Source of the DNA: Nitrospirota bacterium
Lineage (GTDB): Bacteria > Nitrospirota > CAKKRA01 > 9FT-COMBO-42-15
Length of the DNA stretch: 16,704 bases
Assembly (NCBI GenBank): GCA_016195585.1
Contig: JACPZJ010000097.1
Span: 1 to 16,704, forward strand
Direction of reading: 5' to 3'
Part shown: positions 1 to 5,861 of the stretch, in pieces
How the letters are laid out: each line of letters begins with the position of its first letter
Numbering within the stretch: position 1 is the stretch's first letter
Position numbers and translations under genes: made by a program
The notes under the pieces: generated by a model
Told to the model about the DNA's origin: nothing
What the model saw: only the letters and a program-made list of their open reading frames with translations
Database searches by the model: none

Positions 1-140
1 AGAGCATTTGATACTTTCTATATGTTGTTCTTCTGGGGCACAAATTAGAATTCCTCCCTCATTTATATAGCCTTCTACATTTTCTCTGAAAAGACCAAAA
101 ATTTATTATTGCCACAAATACATTTTGATTCAAGCTGCAA
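1..140 (-). pseudogene. Small Cys-containing protein, frameshifted and cut by the window edge
   Basis: Read on the minus strand, a TTG at 138-140 lies 8 nt after a perfect GGAGGT. It opens a frame starting LQLESKCICGNNKF that stops after 21 codons at 75-77. A second frame then continues to the window edge with protein-like sequence (NVEGYINEGGILICAPEEQ). The frames join cleanly if one A is added to the run at 80-83 (TTTT on the plus strand), giving FSEKNVEGY. The joined product has a C-x-C pair and a later Cys, as in a small zinc-ribbon protein. It lies 14 nt after the upstream small gene and is probably co-transcribed with it. I do not recognise the family. Real pseudogene and homopolymer sequencing error are both possible. 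Confidence 0.45.
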
Positions 141-154
141 GTTTGAACACCTCC

Positions 155-319
155 TTATGCCTTTAACTCCAATTCTGCCAGCGATAACTCATAGATAAAC
201 TGAACATTATCCAACAAAGTTAAGTCAGCGTCTTTTGAATAGCTAAGGTCATAAGCCCAAAACTGGCTTATATCTTCAGCCCTTTCTAACATTGTTTCGC
301 CTTTATGATTAGTAATCAT
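155..319 (-). CDS. Small hypothetical protein, 54 aa
   Basis: A 54-codon minus-strand gene with ATG at 317-319 and stop at 155-157. A GGAGAG Shine-Dalgarno sits just upstream, and a promoter (TTGCAA, 17 nt, GATAAT) lies at 344-372, so the gene has its own start signals. The product begins MITNHKGETMLERAEDISQF and is acidic and soluble, with no membrane segment or Cys. A second small gene follows after 14 nt. Two tightly spaced tiny genes with their own promoter look like a toxin-antitoxin or other small accessory pair, but no motif supports a function. The family is not recognised. Confidence 0.55.
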   Translation of the reverse strand: MITNHKGETMLERAEDISQFWAYDLSYSKDADLTLLDNVQFIYELSLAELELKA

Positions 320-808
320 TTGTGCCCTCTCCTTCGGTCATTAATTATCACGGTTTTGAGACAAAATTGCAAACAGTATTTTGTTTTGGGCAAAACTGCA
401 GATAACGGGGTGGCGTCTTGCCAAAGAGTCCCGAAGGGCATTTGGGAGAAGCCGGTAAGCCGCCTAACTTATTTATGGATGCAATTGTTTTGTCTATACC
501 ACCTATAAACAAGCCCTCTTAATTTTAAAAGAATATCAGGTGCTTGCTGGTGATATTAAATCATAGTAATTTGAGGGTGTCAAGGAAATCAGAAAAAATG
601 CTGACCTGTTTCGTAAAGGAGAATAAACTTGGCGGCTCCTGATTCTATTAATTTCCACCTTTATTGCAATGCGGCTATACAACAGAAAGATAGAAAAGGA
701 CAGAAGCTATCAGCCTGTGATACTGGAAGTGATGTAAAGAGACTGCTTTACAAAAATGCTGCAAGATGCCCTGCCTGTTGCAGATATTCTTTTAAAAACA
801 GTTACATT
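320..808. other. Gene-poor stretch with a stem-loop and coding remnants
   Basis: No gene is called here. At 403-468 there is an imperfect stem-loop: GGTGGC (409-414) pairs with GCCGCC (459-464), and TTGCC (418-422) with GGTAA (454-458), with a 3-nt bulge. TAAC tetramers sit just outside at both ends. Around 575-616 a short plus-strand frame reads VKEIRKNADLFRKGE then stops, which looks like a gene tail without its body. At 629 a TTG preceded by AAGGAG opens 66 codons with Cys pairs (CPACC), ending at 829 and overlapping the nuclease gene tail on the other strand. I regard both plus-strand frames as remnants or chance. Confidence 0.35.
344..372 (-). promoter_or_regulatory. Sigma-70 promoter for the small minus-strand gene pair
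   Basis: On the minus strand, TTGCAA (367-372), a 17-nt spacer and GATAAT (344-349) lie just upstream of the Shine-Dalgarno of the 54-aa gene. Both hexamers are close to consensus and the spacing is optimal. Confidence 0.5.
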
Positions 809-1668
809 TTACTGCTTAGGTTTTCGTGAGACTCGGCGTCCCTTGTAATGGTATAAGTCTATTAGGGTTCCATCAGGGGCTGTGAGGTATGCAGTGTCCT
901 TCTCTTCATCCCATTTGGCAGGTTGATCATTCCAGTAGACAATGAGCTGACCTTTGCTGTTCAGATTATTGATTCCCTTTCCGCTAACAACGAGGACCGT
1001 ATACCCCGCGCCAACTCAATATCAGGAAACTTATACGAGGGACCTGTTTCGCTGGAAAGCGTGTATCCTGCAAGATTGACCTTAACATTACTGATATTAG
1101 CAATTCGTGAATAGGGTTGAATCAGCTCTCCTTCATCGGAGCGAGCTGGAGAGACACTGGTAATCTTAAGGACAGACATCTTGCTGCGTTTAGACCATAT
1201 CCCTAATTTGCGTTCCCTGGCATCTGCCTGAAGTTTGAGCAGTAATGCATGATGTTTCCGATTCGGTGGGATAAAAAATGCATGAGCGAGGCCGTCCTCA
1301 ATCAGTTTGGCATTTACCATCTGACCTTCCACATAAACATACGCCAACAAACGGCCATATTTGTCTACTCGTTCTTCGTCAAACTCCAGGCGAACATCCT
1401 TCCCCATCACTAATGACTCGTTAAGACGTTTTGCTTTTAAATAAAAGGGCTCCTGCCATTCCGGCGTATTAATTTCCAGATACCTTACTTTTCGGCCATC
1501 TGACAGCAGCACCGTATCGCCATCATACACCTTCTGAACCTGTCCTGTTTCCTGTGAAAAGGCAAGATTAGAAATGATAAAAAGAAGATACAGCAGAATA
1601 AAGGCCTTAATTATATACTGGCTGTGTTTTATAAATGTAATAAACGAGACGGATATATATATCTTCAT
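809..1668 (-). pseudogene. Secreted thermonuclease-like nuclease (SNase + lamin-tail domain) with one frameshift
   Basis: The ATG at 1666-1668 follows AGGAGG. The product has a signal peptide (hydrophobic core about residues 22-36, cleavage near Ser38) and then an SNase domain. The DGDT loop is at 49-52, R62 and E70 correspond to staphylococcal R35 and E43, and DKYGR gives R106 for R87. N67 takes the place of the usual Asp40 ligand. From about residue 155 a lamin-tail domain starts (ITSVSPA, NLAGYTLSSE). The frame is lost in a G run (CCCC on the plus strand, 1004-1007). In the next frame the lamin-tail domain continues (VLVVSGKGINNLNSKGQLIV) to a stop at 809-811. Adding one G restores a 286-aa protein. 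The catalytic domain is intact, so a shortened secreted nuclease could still be made. A sequencing error in the run is an alternative. Confidence 0.8.
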
Positions 1669-1696
1669 CGTTTACATTCCTCCTGTCTACAATGGA

Positions 1697-1789
1697 GGCT
1701 AACGTCTGCGGCTATGCGAAGTTTTTGCGAAACGAAGTGGAGCAAAAATTTGGGTGAAGCGAAGCGGAACCGCATAGCCGCTGTTGTGT
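1697..1789 (+). repeat. Two-tier hairpin with attC-like ends
   Basis: Perfect 11-bp arms GCGGCTATGCG (1708-1718) and CGCATAGCCGC (1771-1781) enclose a second stem, TTTTTGC (1722-1728) with GCAAAAA (1742-1748). Just outside lie GGCTAAC (1697-1703) and GTTGTGT (1783-1789). This resembles an integron attC site: two stems, asymmetric unpaired bases, and AAC/GTT ends. Each end has one mismatch to RYYYAAC and GTTRRRY. No integrase is in the window. It immediately precedes the left inverted repeat of the R-M module. Confidence 0.4.
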
Positions 1790-1838
1790 GAAGTTGCGAT
1801 GCCGATTTTCTTTTTTTTCTGACCACCACCACAGAAAA
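1783..1838 (+). repeat. Left inverted repeat flanking the R-M module
   Basis: Two blocks recur in inverted orientation at 3501-3550. The 22-nt block at 1783-1804 matches the reverse complement of 3529-3550 at 20 of 22 positions. CCACCACAGAAAA (1826-1838) matches the reverse complement of 3501-3513 exactly. Spacing between the blocks differs slightly (21 versus 15 nt). Confidence 0.75.
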
Positions 1839-1843
1839 TGCTA

Positions 1844-1890
1844 ACTATAGTATGTAGAGTATTTGTCATATAAAATGTATACTATAGTCT
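1844..1890 (+). promoter_or_regulatory. Controller-gene promoter with two C-protein operator half-sites
   Basis: ACTATAGTAT (1844-1853) and its inverted copy ATACTATAGT (1879-1888) flank an A/T-rich spacer. The second is part of the 17-mer AAAATGTATACTATAGT (1872-1888), which recurs exactly, inverted, at the methyltransferase promoter (3463-3479). TATACT (1878-1883) serves as a -10, but the -35 position (1855-1860, TAGAGT) is not consensus, as expected for an activator-dependent C promoter. Transcription would begin about 6 nt before the ATG at 1897. No Shine-Dalgarno is present, so the mRNA is probably near-leaderless. Confidence 0.7.
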
Positions 1891-1896
1891 GCATAT

Positions 1897-2121
1897 ATGA
1901 AACGAAAAAAAGAAATTCTTATTAAATTCGGAAATAAAGTCCGAAAACATAGAAAACTTCTTGATTTATCACAAGAAGAGCTTGCTGAACGTGCTGAATT
2001 ACACAGAACATATATCGGCATGATTGAGAGAGCAGAAAAAAATATTACTCTAGAAAATATTGAAAAGATAGCGAAAGCACTTGACTTAACCGTTGATAGT
2101 TTAATGAAATTGGACAAATAG
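1897..2121 (+). CDS. Restriction-modification controller (C) protein, HTH_3/XRE
   Basis: A 74-aa protein that is almost entirely an XRE-type helix-turn-helix domain. The HTH core is LSQEELAERAELHRTYIGMI at about residues 24-43, followed by NITLENIEKIAKAL and a short tail. The size fits C proteins of type II R-M systems, dimeric regulators that activate their own promoter and the endonuclease gene and often repress the methyltransferase. The endonuclease gene follows after 3 nt, so the two are one transcription unit. Symmetric ACTATAGT boxes lie directly upstream and again at the methyltransferase promoter, which supports the controller role. No Shine-Dalgarno precedes the ATG. Other XRE functions are unlikely given this context. 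Confidence 0.88.
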   Translation: MKRKKEILIKFGNKVRKHRKLLDLSQEELAERAELHRTYIGMIERAEKNITLENIEKIAKALDLTVDSLMKLDK

Positions 2122-2124
2122 TCT

Positions 2125-2721
2125 ATGGGAACAAATGAATTACGAAAACGAGATACTTGGCAAGATGTCAGCGGTAGCAAAGCGGAAAAGGCTGAAAAGA
2201 ATTTTAAGGATATTTTTGAAAAACATTTTGAAAATACTGATTTCAAACTGCGAACAAAACCAAAAGAATTTAAAAACATATATTCAAGTGTGAAATTGAG
2301 CAAAGAAGTTTTAAGCAAAATATACAGCCCCGATGAGACTTGGACACACGGAGTTATCCCAGACTTTGCTATTGATAATATAAAAACCAAAAAAACATTG
2401 TATATCGAAGTAAAAAGACAAGATGGGTGGGTTGAAGGTAAAGAAAGAAAAGCTGGTCGTGGTAATGCGCACGAACGATCGTGTAAGTTTTTTACTCCAG
2501 GTTTGCTTGATGTATTAAGAAATACTGGAAAAATTGGTAATGATGTTTTACCTTTTTGGGTTGTATTCCAAGGAGATATAGCACGAGACCCAAAACGAGT
2601 ACGAGAAATACATTTTTGGTATAAAGGAATAGAAGACCATTTCTTTTTGTGGAGTGATTCTTCTGATGAAAAATCACTCTTAGACCATTTTGAAAAGAAA
2701 TTAAAAAAGCATTTGTTGTAA
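2125..2721 (+). CDS. Type II restriction endonuclease, MunI-like (predicted CAATTG)
   Basis: The 198-aa protein closely resembles MunI in layout and motifs, as I recall that enzyme. The PD..ExK site is Asp80 (IPDFAI), Glu95 and Lys97 (YIEVKRQDGWVEGK). The spacing of 15 and 2 equals MunI Asp83/Glu98/Lys100. It is followed by GRGNAHERSCK (111-121), the recognition segment that MunI shares with EcoRI (GNAxER) for the inner AATT. FTPGLL, LPFWVVFQGDI and RDPKRVREI also follow the MunI pattern, and the length is near MunI's roughly 200 aa. The predicted activity is Mg-dependent cleavage of CAATTG; specificity is inferred from similarity only. The last 21 nt overlap the convergent methyltransferase gene. 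The gene is intact and A/T-rich, unlike the downstream core genes. Confidence 0.88.
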   Translation: MGTNELRKRDTWQDVSGSKAEKAEKNFKDIFEKHFENTDFKLRTKPKEFKNIYSSVKLSKEVLSKIYSPDETWTHGVIPDFAIDNIKTKKTLYIEVKRQDGWVEGKERKAGRGNAHERSCKFFTPGLLDVLRNTGKIGNDVLPFWVVFQGDIARDPKRVREIHFWYKGIEDHFFLWSDSSDEKSLLDHFEKKLKKHLL

Positions 2722-3432
2722 AACATTCTCTTTCTCATAGGCACTTTCAATCGTATCGTTGGAATCCATTACTTCCAATCCCCAAAAATCCCATCCTTTT
2801 GCTTTTTTTCTGGCGAATAACTCTATTTTTGTTTGTGTAGGAAACATAAGCTCAATATTTTTTTGTATTTCAATAGGTTTTACACTGTGTGCTTCACGAG
2901 GACTTCTTACAAGTTGTTGAATGTTTCTTGCCCCACGAGGTTGCGGTATCCTCCCTCTCTTAAAAATCAAGCATAGTTCGCAATTCGATAGGGTATACTT
3001 TCCTGGGTTGTGAACCATTTTATCCCATATAAAAGCAACAGTTCTATATTCAAATCCCCAAGCATTTCCTAATTCAATAGATAATTGCAAATGCGGACTT
3101 GTTGCCCACATAAATAATAGGCAATCATCGCTTGCTATTTCTTGAATAGGTATTTTTTTTAAATCCTCGATTTTTAATGTGGGATACTTAAAAGATGCAG
3201 AACTAATGAAAATGTTTTTTGTTAAATCAATTTCATCTACACCTCTGCTACTTCTATCAAATTGTAATTTTCCTCCATAATCCCAAGGTGGATCAGCATA
3301 AATAATATCGTAACGTTTTTCAGGAAGTTCAGGATACAAGTCAGGTATTTTGCTGTATTGAGTTCTTTTCCGTGCTATTTCATCGTAAATCTGATAACCT
3401 GTTACATTATGTGATTTTGTTCCACGAGCCAT
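2701..3432 (-). CDS. Type II DNA adenine-N6 methyltransferase, MT-A70 family
   Basis: A 243-aa protein with the catalytic DPPW at residues 47-50 (YDIIYADPPWDYGG). It also has LFMWATSPHL and GFEYRTVAFIWDK, the segment RSPREAHSVKP typical of MT-A70-like adenine methyltransferases, and a C-terminal IELFARKKAKGWDFWG that closes the SAM-binding region. It should methylate the inner adenine of the same site as the neighbouring endonuclease and so protect host DNA. It is transcribed toward the endonuclease gene; the two 3' ends overlap by 21 nt. Its promoter (TTGACA, 17 nt, TATACT) is overlapped by the C-protein operator, and AAGGAG lies before the ATG. Strong early expression with later repression by C is the expected logic. 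Confidence 0.88.
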   Translation of the reverse strand: MARGTKSHNVTGYQIYDEIARKRTQYSKIPDLYPELPEKRYDIIYADPPWDYGGKLQFDRSSRGVDEIDLTKNIFISSASFKYPTLKIEDLKKIPIQEIASDDCLLFMWATSPHLQLSIELGNAWGFEYRTVAFIWDKMVHNPGKYTLSNCELCLIFKRGRIPQPRGARNIQQLVRSPREAHSVKPIEIQKNIELMFPTQTKIELFARKKAKGWDFWGLEVMDSNDTIESAYEKENVLQQMLF

Positions 3433-3462
3433 TATTTGACATATCTCCTTTTTGAATTGCTA

Positions 3463-3496
3463 ACTATAGTATACATTTTAATTTTATTTCTGTCAA
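3463..3496 (-). promoter_or_regulatory. Strong methyltransferase promoter overlapped by the C operator
   Basis: On the minus strand, TTGACA (3491-3496), a 17-nt spacer and TATACT (3468-3473) form a near-perfect sigma-70 promoter. The 17-mer at 3463-3479 is the exact reverse complement of the operator at 1872-1888 and covers the -10, so bound controller protein would block RNA polymerase. Confidence 0.8.
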
Positions 3497-3500
3497 ATGT

Positions 3501-3550
3501 TTTTCTGTGGTGGTTTAAATTCGTTTTTCGGCATCGCAATTTCATACAAC
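3501..3550 (-). repeat. Right inverted repeat flanking the R-M module
   Basis: This is the inverted partner of 1783-1838. TTTTCTGTGGTGG (3501-3513) is an exact match, and 3529-3550 matches 20 of 22 positions. Outside it are further small repeats, including the palindrome CGCAATTATTGCG and two ATACGCAAT words around 3560-3610. Confidence 0.75.
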
Positions 3551-3904
3551 TCGGTCATATACGCAATTATTGCGTCTATATCGCCAATTTGGAGTATATA
3601 CGCAATGCGGATATACTACTTCTGGCTGAAGTGCCAGAAATCCCCTGCCGGTGGTCTTGCTGCTACCTACTAAGCGAATTAAATCACACTTTTTATAGAC
3701 TGTCAAGAAGACGATTAATCAAATAGACTATTTTGTTTCTATCCTGTCTGATACCCACTGATACGATTTCACAAGCTCTTCAAACCTGTTGAGGCTCATA
3801 TAAAAATCTTGTACTAATTTATTCTTGTATAAATCCCTTGAAATCCTGATAGTTTTGTAGGATAATTTATAAAAATATCCTCTTTGCATGGAGGCGTAGA
3901 AGAA
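3551..3904. other. Intergenic stretch with hairpins and a possible 53-aa minus-strand ORF
   Basis: No gene is called with confidence. TTCTGGC/GCCAGAA around 3619-3640 can form a 7-bp hairpin. A minus-strand frame at 3728-3889 encodes 53 aa ending SYQWVSDRIETK, with protein-like composition but no Shine-Dalgarno. It could be the tail of a lost gene. GGAGG near 3890 belongs to the plus-strand nucleotidyltransferase gene. Confidence 0.3.
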
Positions 3905-4470
3905 ATGAATAGTAAGCTTAAATATGAGAAGAAGATTATTGAAGAATTAAGGGATGTTCCTCATGTTCTATTTTGAGATACTGGAAGGGTTGTATAAGAG
4001 CAAGGTTAGATATCTCATCGTGGGGGGGGGGGTTGTCTGTCAATCTTTACGGTGTTCCAAGGGTAACTCAGGATATTGACATCATCATTGCTACGGATAG
4101 AGAGAATATTCTTAAGGTAACTTCCCTTTTGAAGAATCTTGGTTATATTCCACGCCTGCCTGTGAACCCGGAAGACCTTGCAGATTCCGACAAAGTAAGG
4201 GCTTGGATTGAAGACAAGAATTTTAAGGCGTTCAGTTTCTATCATAGGAAAGATAACTATAAGGTGATTGATATTGTGCTTGTTCACCCTCTGGACTTTG
4301 AAGAATCGTTTAAAAACAGAACCGTAAAAAATGTAAAGGATATTGAAATTTATCTGGCATCAATAGACGATATTATAAAAACGAAAGAATTTAGCGGAAG
4401 GAATCAGGATCTGAGCGATGTTAAAATGCTGGAAAAAGCAAGAAAATATCTGGAGGGGAAGAATGGATAA
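3905..4470 (+). pseudogene. Nucleotidyltransferase (AbiEii/DUF6036-like), broken by two homopolymer indels
   Basis: The ATG at 3905 follows GGAGG. Frame 1 reads MNSKLKYEKKIIEELRDVPH and stops at 3974. Dropping one T from 3971-3974 continues into FEILEGLYKSKVRYLIVGG. A second shift in the 11-G run (4022-4032) leads to the third frame, LSVNLYGVPRVTQDIDIII, open to 4470. Joined, the protein is about 187 aa. It has the GG motif and the DxD pair of a minimal nucleotidyltransferase domain, then a C-terminal part (SIDDIIKTKEFSGR, DVKMLEKARKYL) typical of this family. Such proteins are often found in defence or toxin-antitoxin loci. The catalytic GG motif is exactly at the poly-G. The gene may be dead, phase-variable or mis-sequenced. 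The next small gene overlaps its end by 8 nt. Confidence 0.75.
4022..4032 (+). repeat. Poly-G tract of 11 inside the nucleotidyltransferase gene
   Basis: Eleven consecutive G encode the glycine-rich catalytic motif. Ten G would join the upstream frame (LIVGG) to the downstream one (LSVNLYG). Seven G would give the family-typical VGG-L-S spacing. Confidence 0.9.
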
Positions 4471-4633
4471 GGGATTTATTTATACTCTTGAAGACGAAAA
4501 AATAGTTGAATATATGAAATTATCCACTGAAGATAAGCTAAATTGGCTGGAAGAAATCAATGAGTTTACCGATTTGGTTTTAAATGACAAAGAAAAAGAA
4601 ATAAGAGCCAAATTAAGAGAATGCGAAATATGA
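4463..4633 (+). CDS. Small acidic protein paired with the nucleotidyltransferase, 56 aa
   Basis: The ATG at 4463 lies inside the last codons of the nucleotidyltransferase gene (ATGGATAA overlap) and is preceded by GGAGGGG, which points to translational coupling. The product starts MDKGFIYTLEDEKIVEY and contains STEDKLNWLEEINEF. A short helical segment of the form 'eKLxWLeE' is often seen in small proteins encoded just after this kind of nucleotidyltransferase. It has no membrane segment or Cys-rich motif. It may be the partner (antitoxin-like or regulatory) of the enzyme. The pairing is seen in the sequence; the role is inference. Confidence 0.7.
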   Translation: MDKGFIYTLEDEKIVEYMKLSTEDKLNWLEEINEFTDLVLNDKEKEIRAKLRECEI

Positions 4634-4722
4634 CCCATGTTTGTCAACAGGTAGGGATGAGAGGGGATGGGGCTGCGGTTTGCCGAGGGCTAAGCCGCCG
4701 CCTGATCTAACCCAGAGTTCAT

Positions 4723-5421
4723 ATGAAAAACTTCTCCTCCCTTGCATCCTCATATGATAAATGGTATTCCACACCCCTCGGCAGTTTGTGCGATAAATTA
4801 GAGAAGGATGCCGTCTTTTCGCTTGCAGATGTAAAAGAGGGTGAGCTTGTCCTTGATGTCTCCTGCGGTACTGGCAATTATAGCCTTGAATTGAAAAGAA
4901 GGGGTGCGAGGGTAATTGGGTTAGACATATCTTCTGAAATGCTTTCCATAGCAAAGAAAAAGGCAGAGAATGAAGGATTGAATATAGATTTTATACGAGC
5001 AGATGCAGCAATGCCCCCATTTAAAAACAATTCCTTTGACTTAATTACAAGCATACTCATCCTTGAATTTGCTGATAAGCCAGATAAAATGATAGAATCA
5101 TGGGGCAGGCTGCTTAAATCCGATGGCAGGATTGTTATCGGGTTTTTAAACAGATATAGCCTGTGGGCATTGAAGCGGGGGATTAAGGCAATATTTAAGG
5201 ATACGATATGGAGGGATGCGAGATTTTATACAGAGGATGAGATGCGCAAATTCCTTATTAAGGCTGATATAAAACCCCTTGAGTCGCAGGAGGTTATCTA
5301 TTTTCCTCCTTTGTCTAACAGGTCATTATTAAATATCCTGATGATAATAGAAAGGATGGGAAGGAGATTTTTATCAGGCTTCGGCGCCTTTATTTCAATT
5401 AAGGGGAGAAAAAAGCCCTAA
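4723..5421 (+). CDS. Class I SAM-dependent methyltransferase (Methyltransf_11)
   Basis: A 232-aa soluble protein with the Rossmann-type SAM fold. Motif I is VLDVSCGTGNYSLEL (residues 43-57), followed by ARVIGLDIS with the acidic residue that binds the SAM ribose. NIDFIRADAAMPPF and then FDLITSILILEF match motifs II/III, and LLKSDGRIVIGFLN is the post-core strand. This pattern fits UbiE/BioC-like small-molecule or lipid methyltransferases, but the substrate cannot be read from the sequence. No strong Shine-Dalgarno precedes the ATG. A G/C-rich 89-nt stretch (4634-4722) separates it from the accessory genes. The next gene, ihfA, has its own promoter, so this gene is probably transcribed alone. 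Confidence 0.85.
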   Translation: MKNFSSLASSYDKWYSTPLGSLCDKLEKDAVFSLADVKEGELVLDVSCGTGNYSLELKRRGARVIGLDISSEMLSIAKKKAENEGLNIDFIRADAAMPPFKNNSFDLITSILILEFADKPDKMIESWGRLLKSDGRIVIGFLNRYSLWALKRGIKAIFKDTIWRDARFYTEDEMRKFLIKADIKPLESQEVIYFPPLSNRSLLNILMIIERMGRRFLSGFGAFISIKGRKKP

Positions 5422-5426
5422 ACTCC

Positions 5427-5455
5427 TTGACATTATCTTTATCCTATTGTAAAAT
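5427..5455 (+). promoter_or_regulatory. Sigma-70 promoter of ihfA
   Basis: TTGACA (5427-5432), a 17-nt spacer and TAAAAT (5450-5455) begin 6 nt after the preceding stop codon. The leader of about 75 nt is T-rich and ends with GGGAGG before the ihfA ATG. Confidence 0.7.
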
Positions 5456-5537
5456 AAGAATAATTTCGGGGTTAGTTCTTTTGTATTTTTGTAGTCTCTT
5501 TTGGTTTCTCTTTAATTAAAAAGGGAGGAATAATTCT

Positions 5538-5861
5538 ATGAGAAAGACAGACCTTGCCAACGAGGTGTTTGAGAAGACGGGGATTTCCAAGAAAGAGGCA
5601 TCGGATATTGTAGAGCTTATTTTAAATACAATGAAAGATACCCTCCAAGCGGGTGAGATAGTAAAGATTGCCGGGTTTGGCAATTTTGTTGTGCGGAGCA
5701 AGAGGTCAAGAAAGGGGAGGAATCCAAAGACAGGACAGGAGATTGAGATATCTCCCCGTCGTGTGATTACCTTCAGGCCGAGCCAGGTATTCAGGAAGTT
5801 TGTGAATACACCAATGGCGAATGTTCCAGAGGAAAGCAAGTTAGAGCCGCCGGCAGCTTAA
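5538..5861 (+). CDS. ihfA: Integration host factor subunit alpha
   Basis: A 107-aa HU/IHF-family DNA-bending protein. The N-terminal helices (MRKTDLANEVFEKTGISKKE) form the dimer core. KIAGFGNFVVRSKRSRKGRNP leads into the DNA-binding arm with the intercalating Pro63, and PRRVITFRPSQVFRKFVN ends the fold. The pattern is that of IHF alpha rather than HU. A short Pro/Glu-rich tail follows. The start is set by GGGAGG upstream. It is followed after 37 nt by a MerR-type gene, a pairing common in Geobacter-like and related genomes. IHF bends DNA at sigma-54 promoters, among other places, and one such promoter lies at 14134. Confidence 0.93.
   Translation: MRKTDLANEVFEKTGISKKEASDIVELILNTMKDTLQAGEIVKIAGFGNFVVRSKRSRKGRNPKTGQEIEISPRRVITFRPSQVFRKFVNTPMANVPEESKLEPPAA

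Noticed and set aside
305..508. 67-codon plus-strand frame near the left edge
   Set aside because: It overlaps the start of the better supported 54-aa minus-strand gene and the stem-loop, and has no Shine-Dalgarno.
1866..2750. Long 294-codon minus-strand frame across the controller and endonuclease genes
   Set aside because: It is the antisense of the intact C and R genes, lacks any family motif, and is a by-product of A/T-rich codon use.
3551..3610. Possible attC site outside the right inverted repeat
   Set aside because: ATTGCGTATAT words are mostly direct repeats and no TAAC/GTT core pair is found in the right place.
3436..3726. 96-codon plus-strand frame after the methyltransferase gene
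   Set aside because: It covers the methyltransferase promoter, operator and inverted repeat, has no ribosome site, and shows low-complexity hydrophobic composition.
4634..4722. G/C-rich stretch with GCGGTTT/AAGCCGC, considered as another recombination site or riboswitch
   Set aside because: The stem is short and needs G-T pairs, and no known riboswitch consensus is visible.
4613..4954. 113-codon minus-strand frame over the start of the SAM methyltransferase
   Set aside because: It is antisense to a gene with clear SAM motifs and has no start signal or family pattern.
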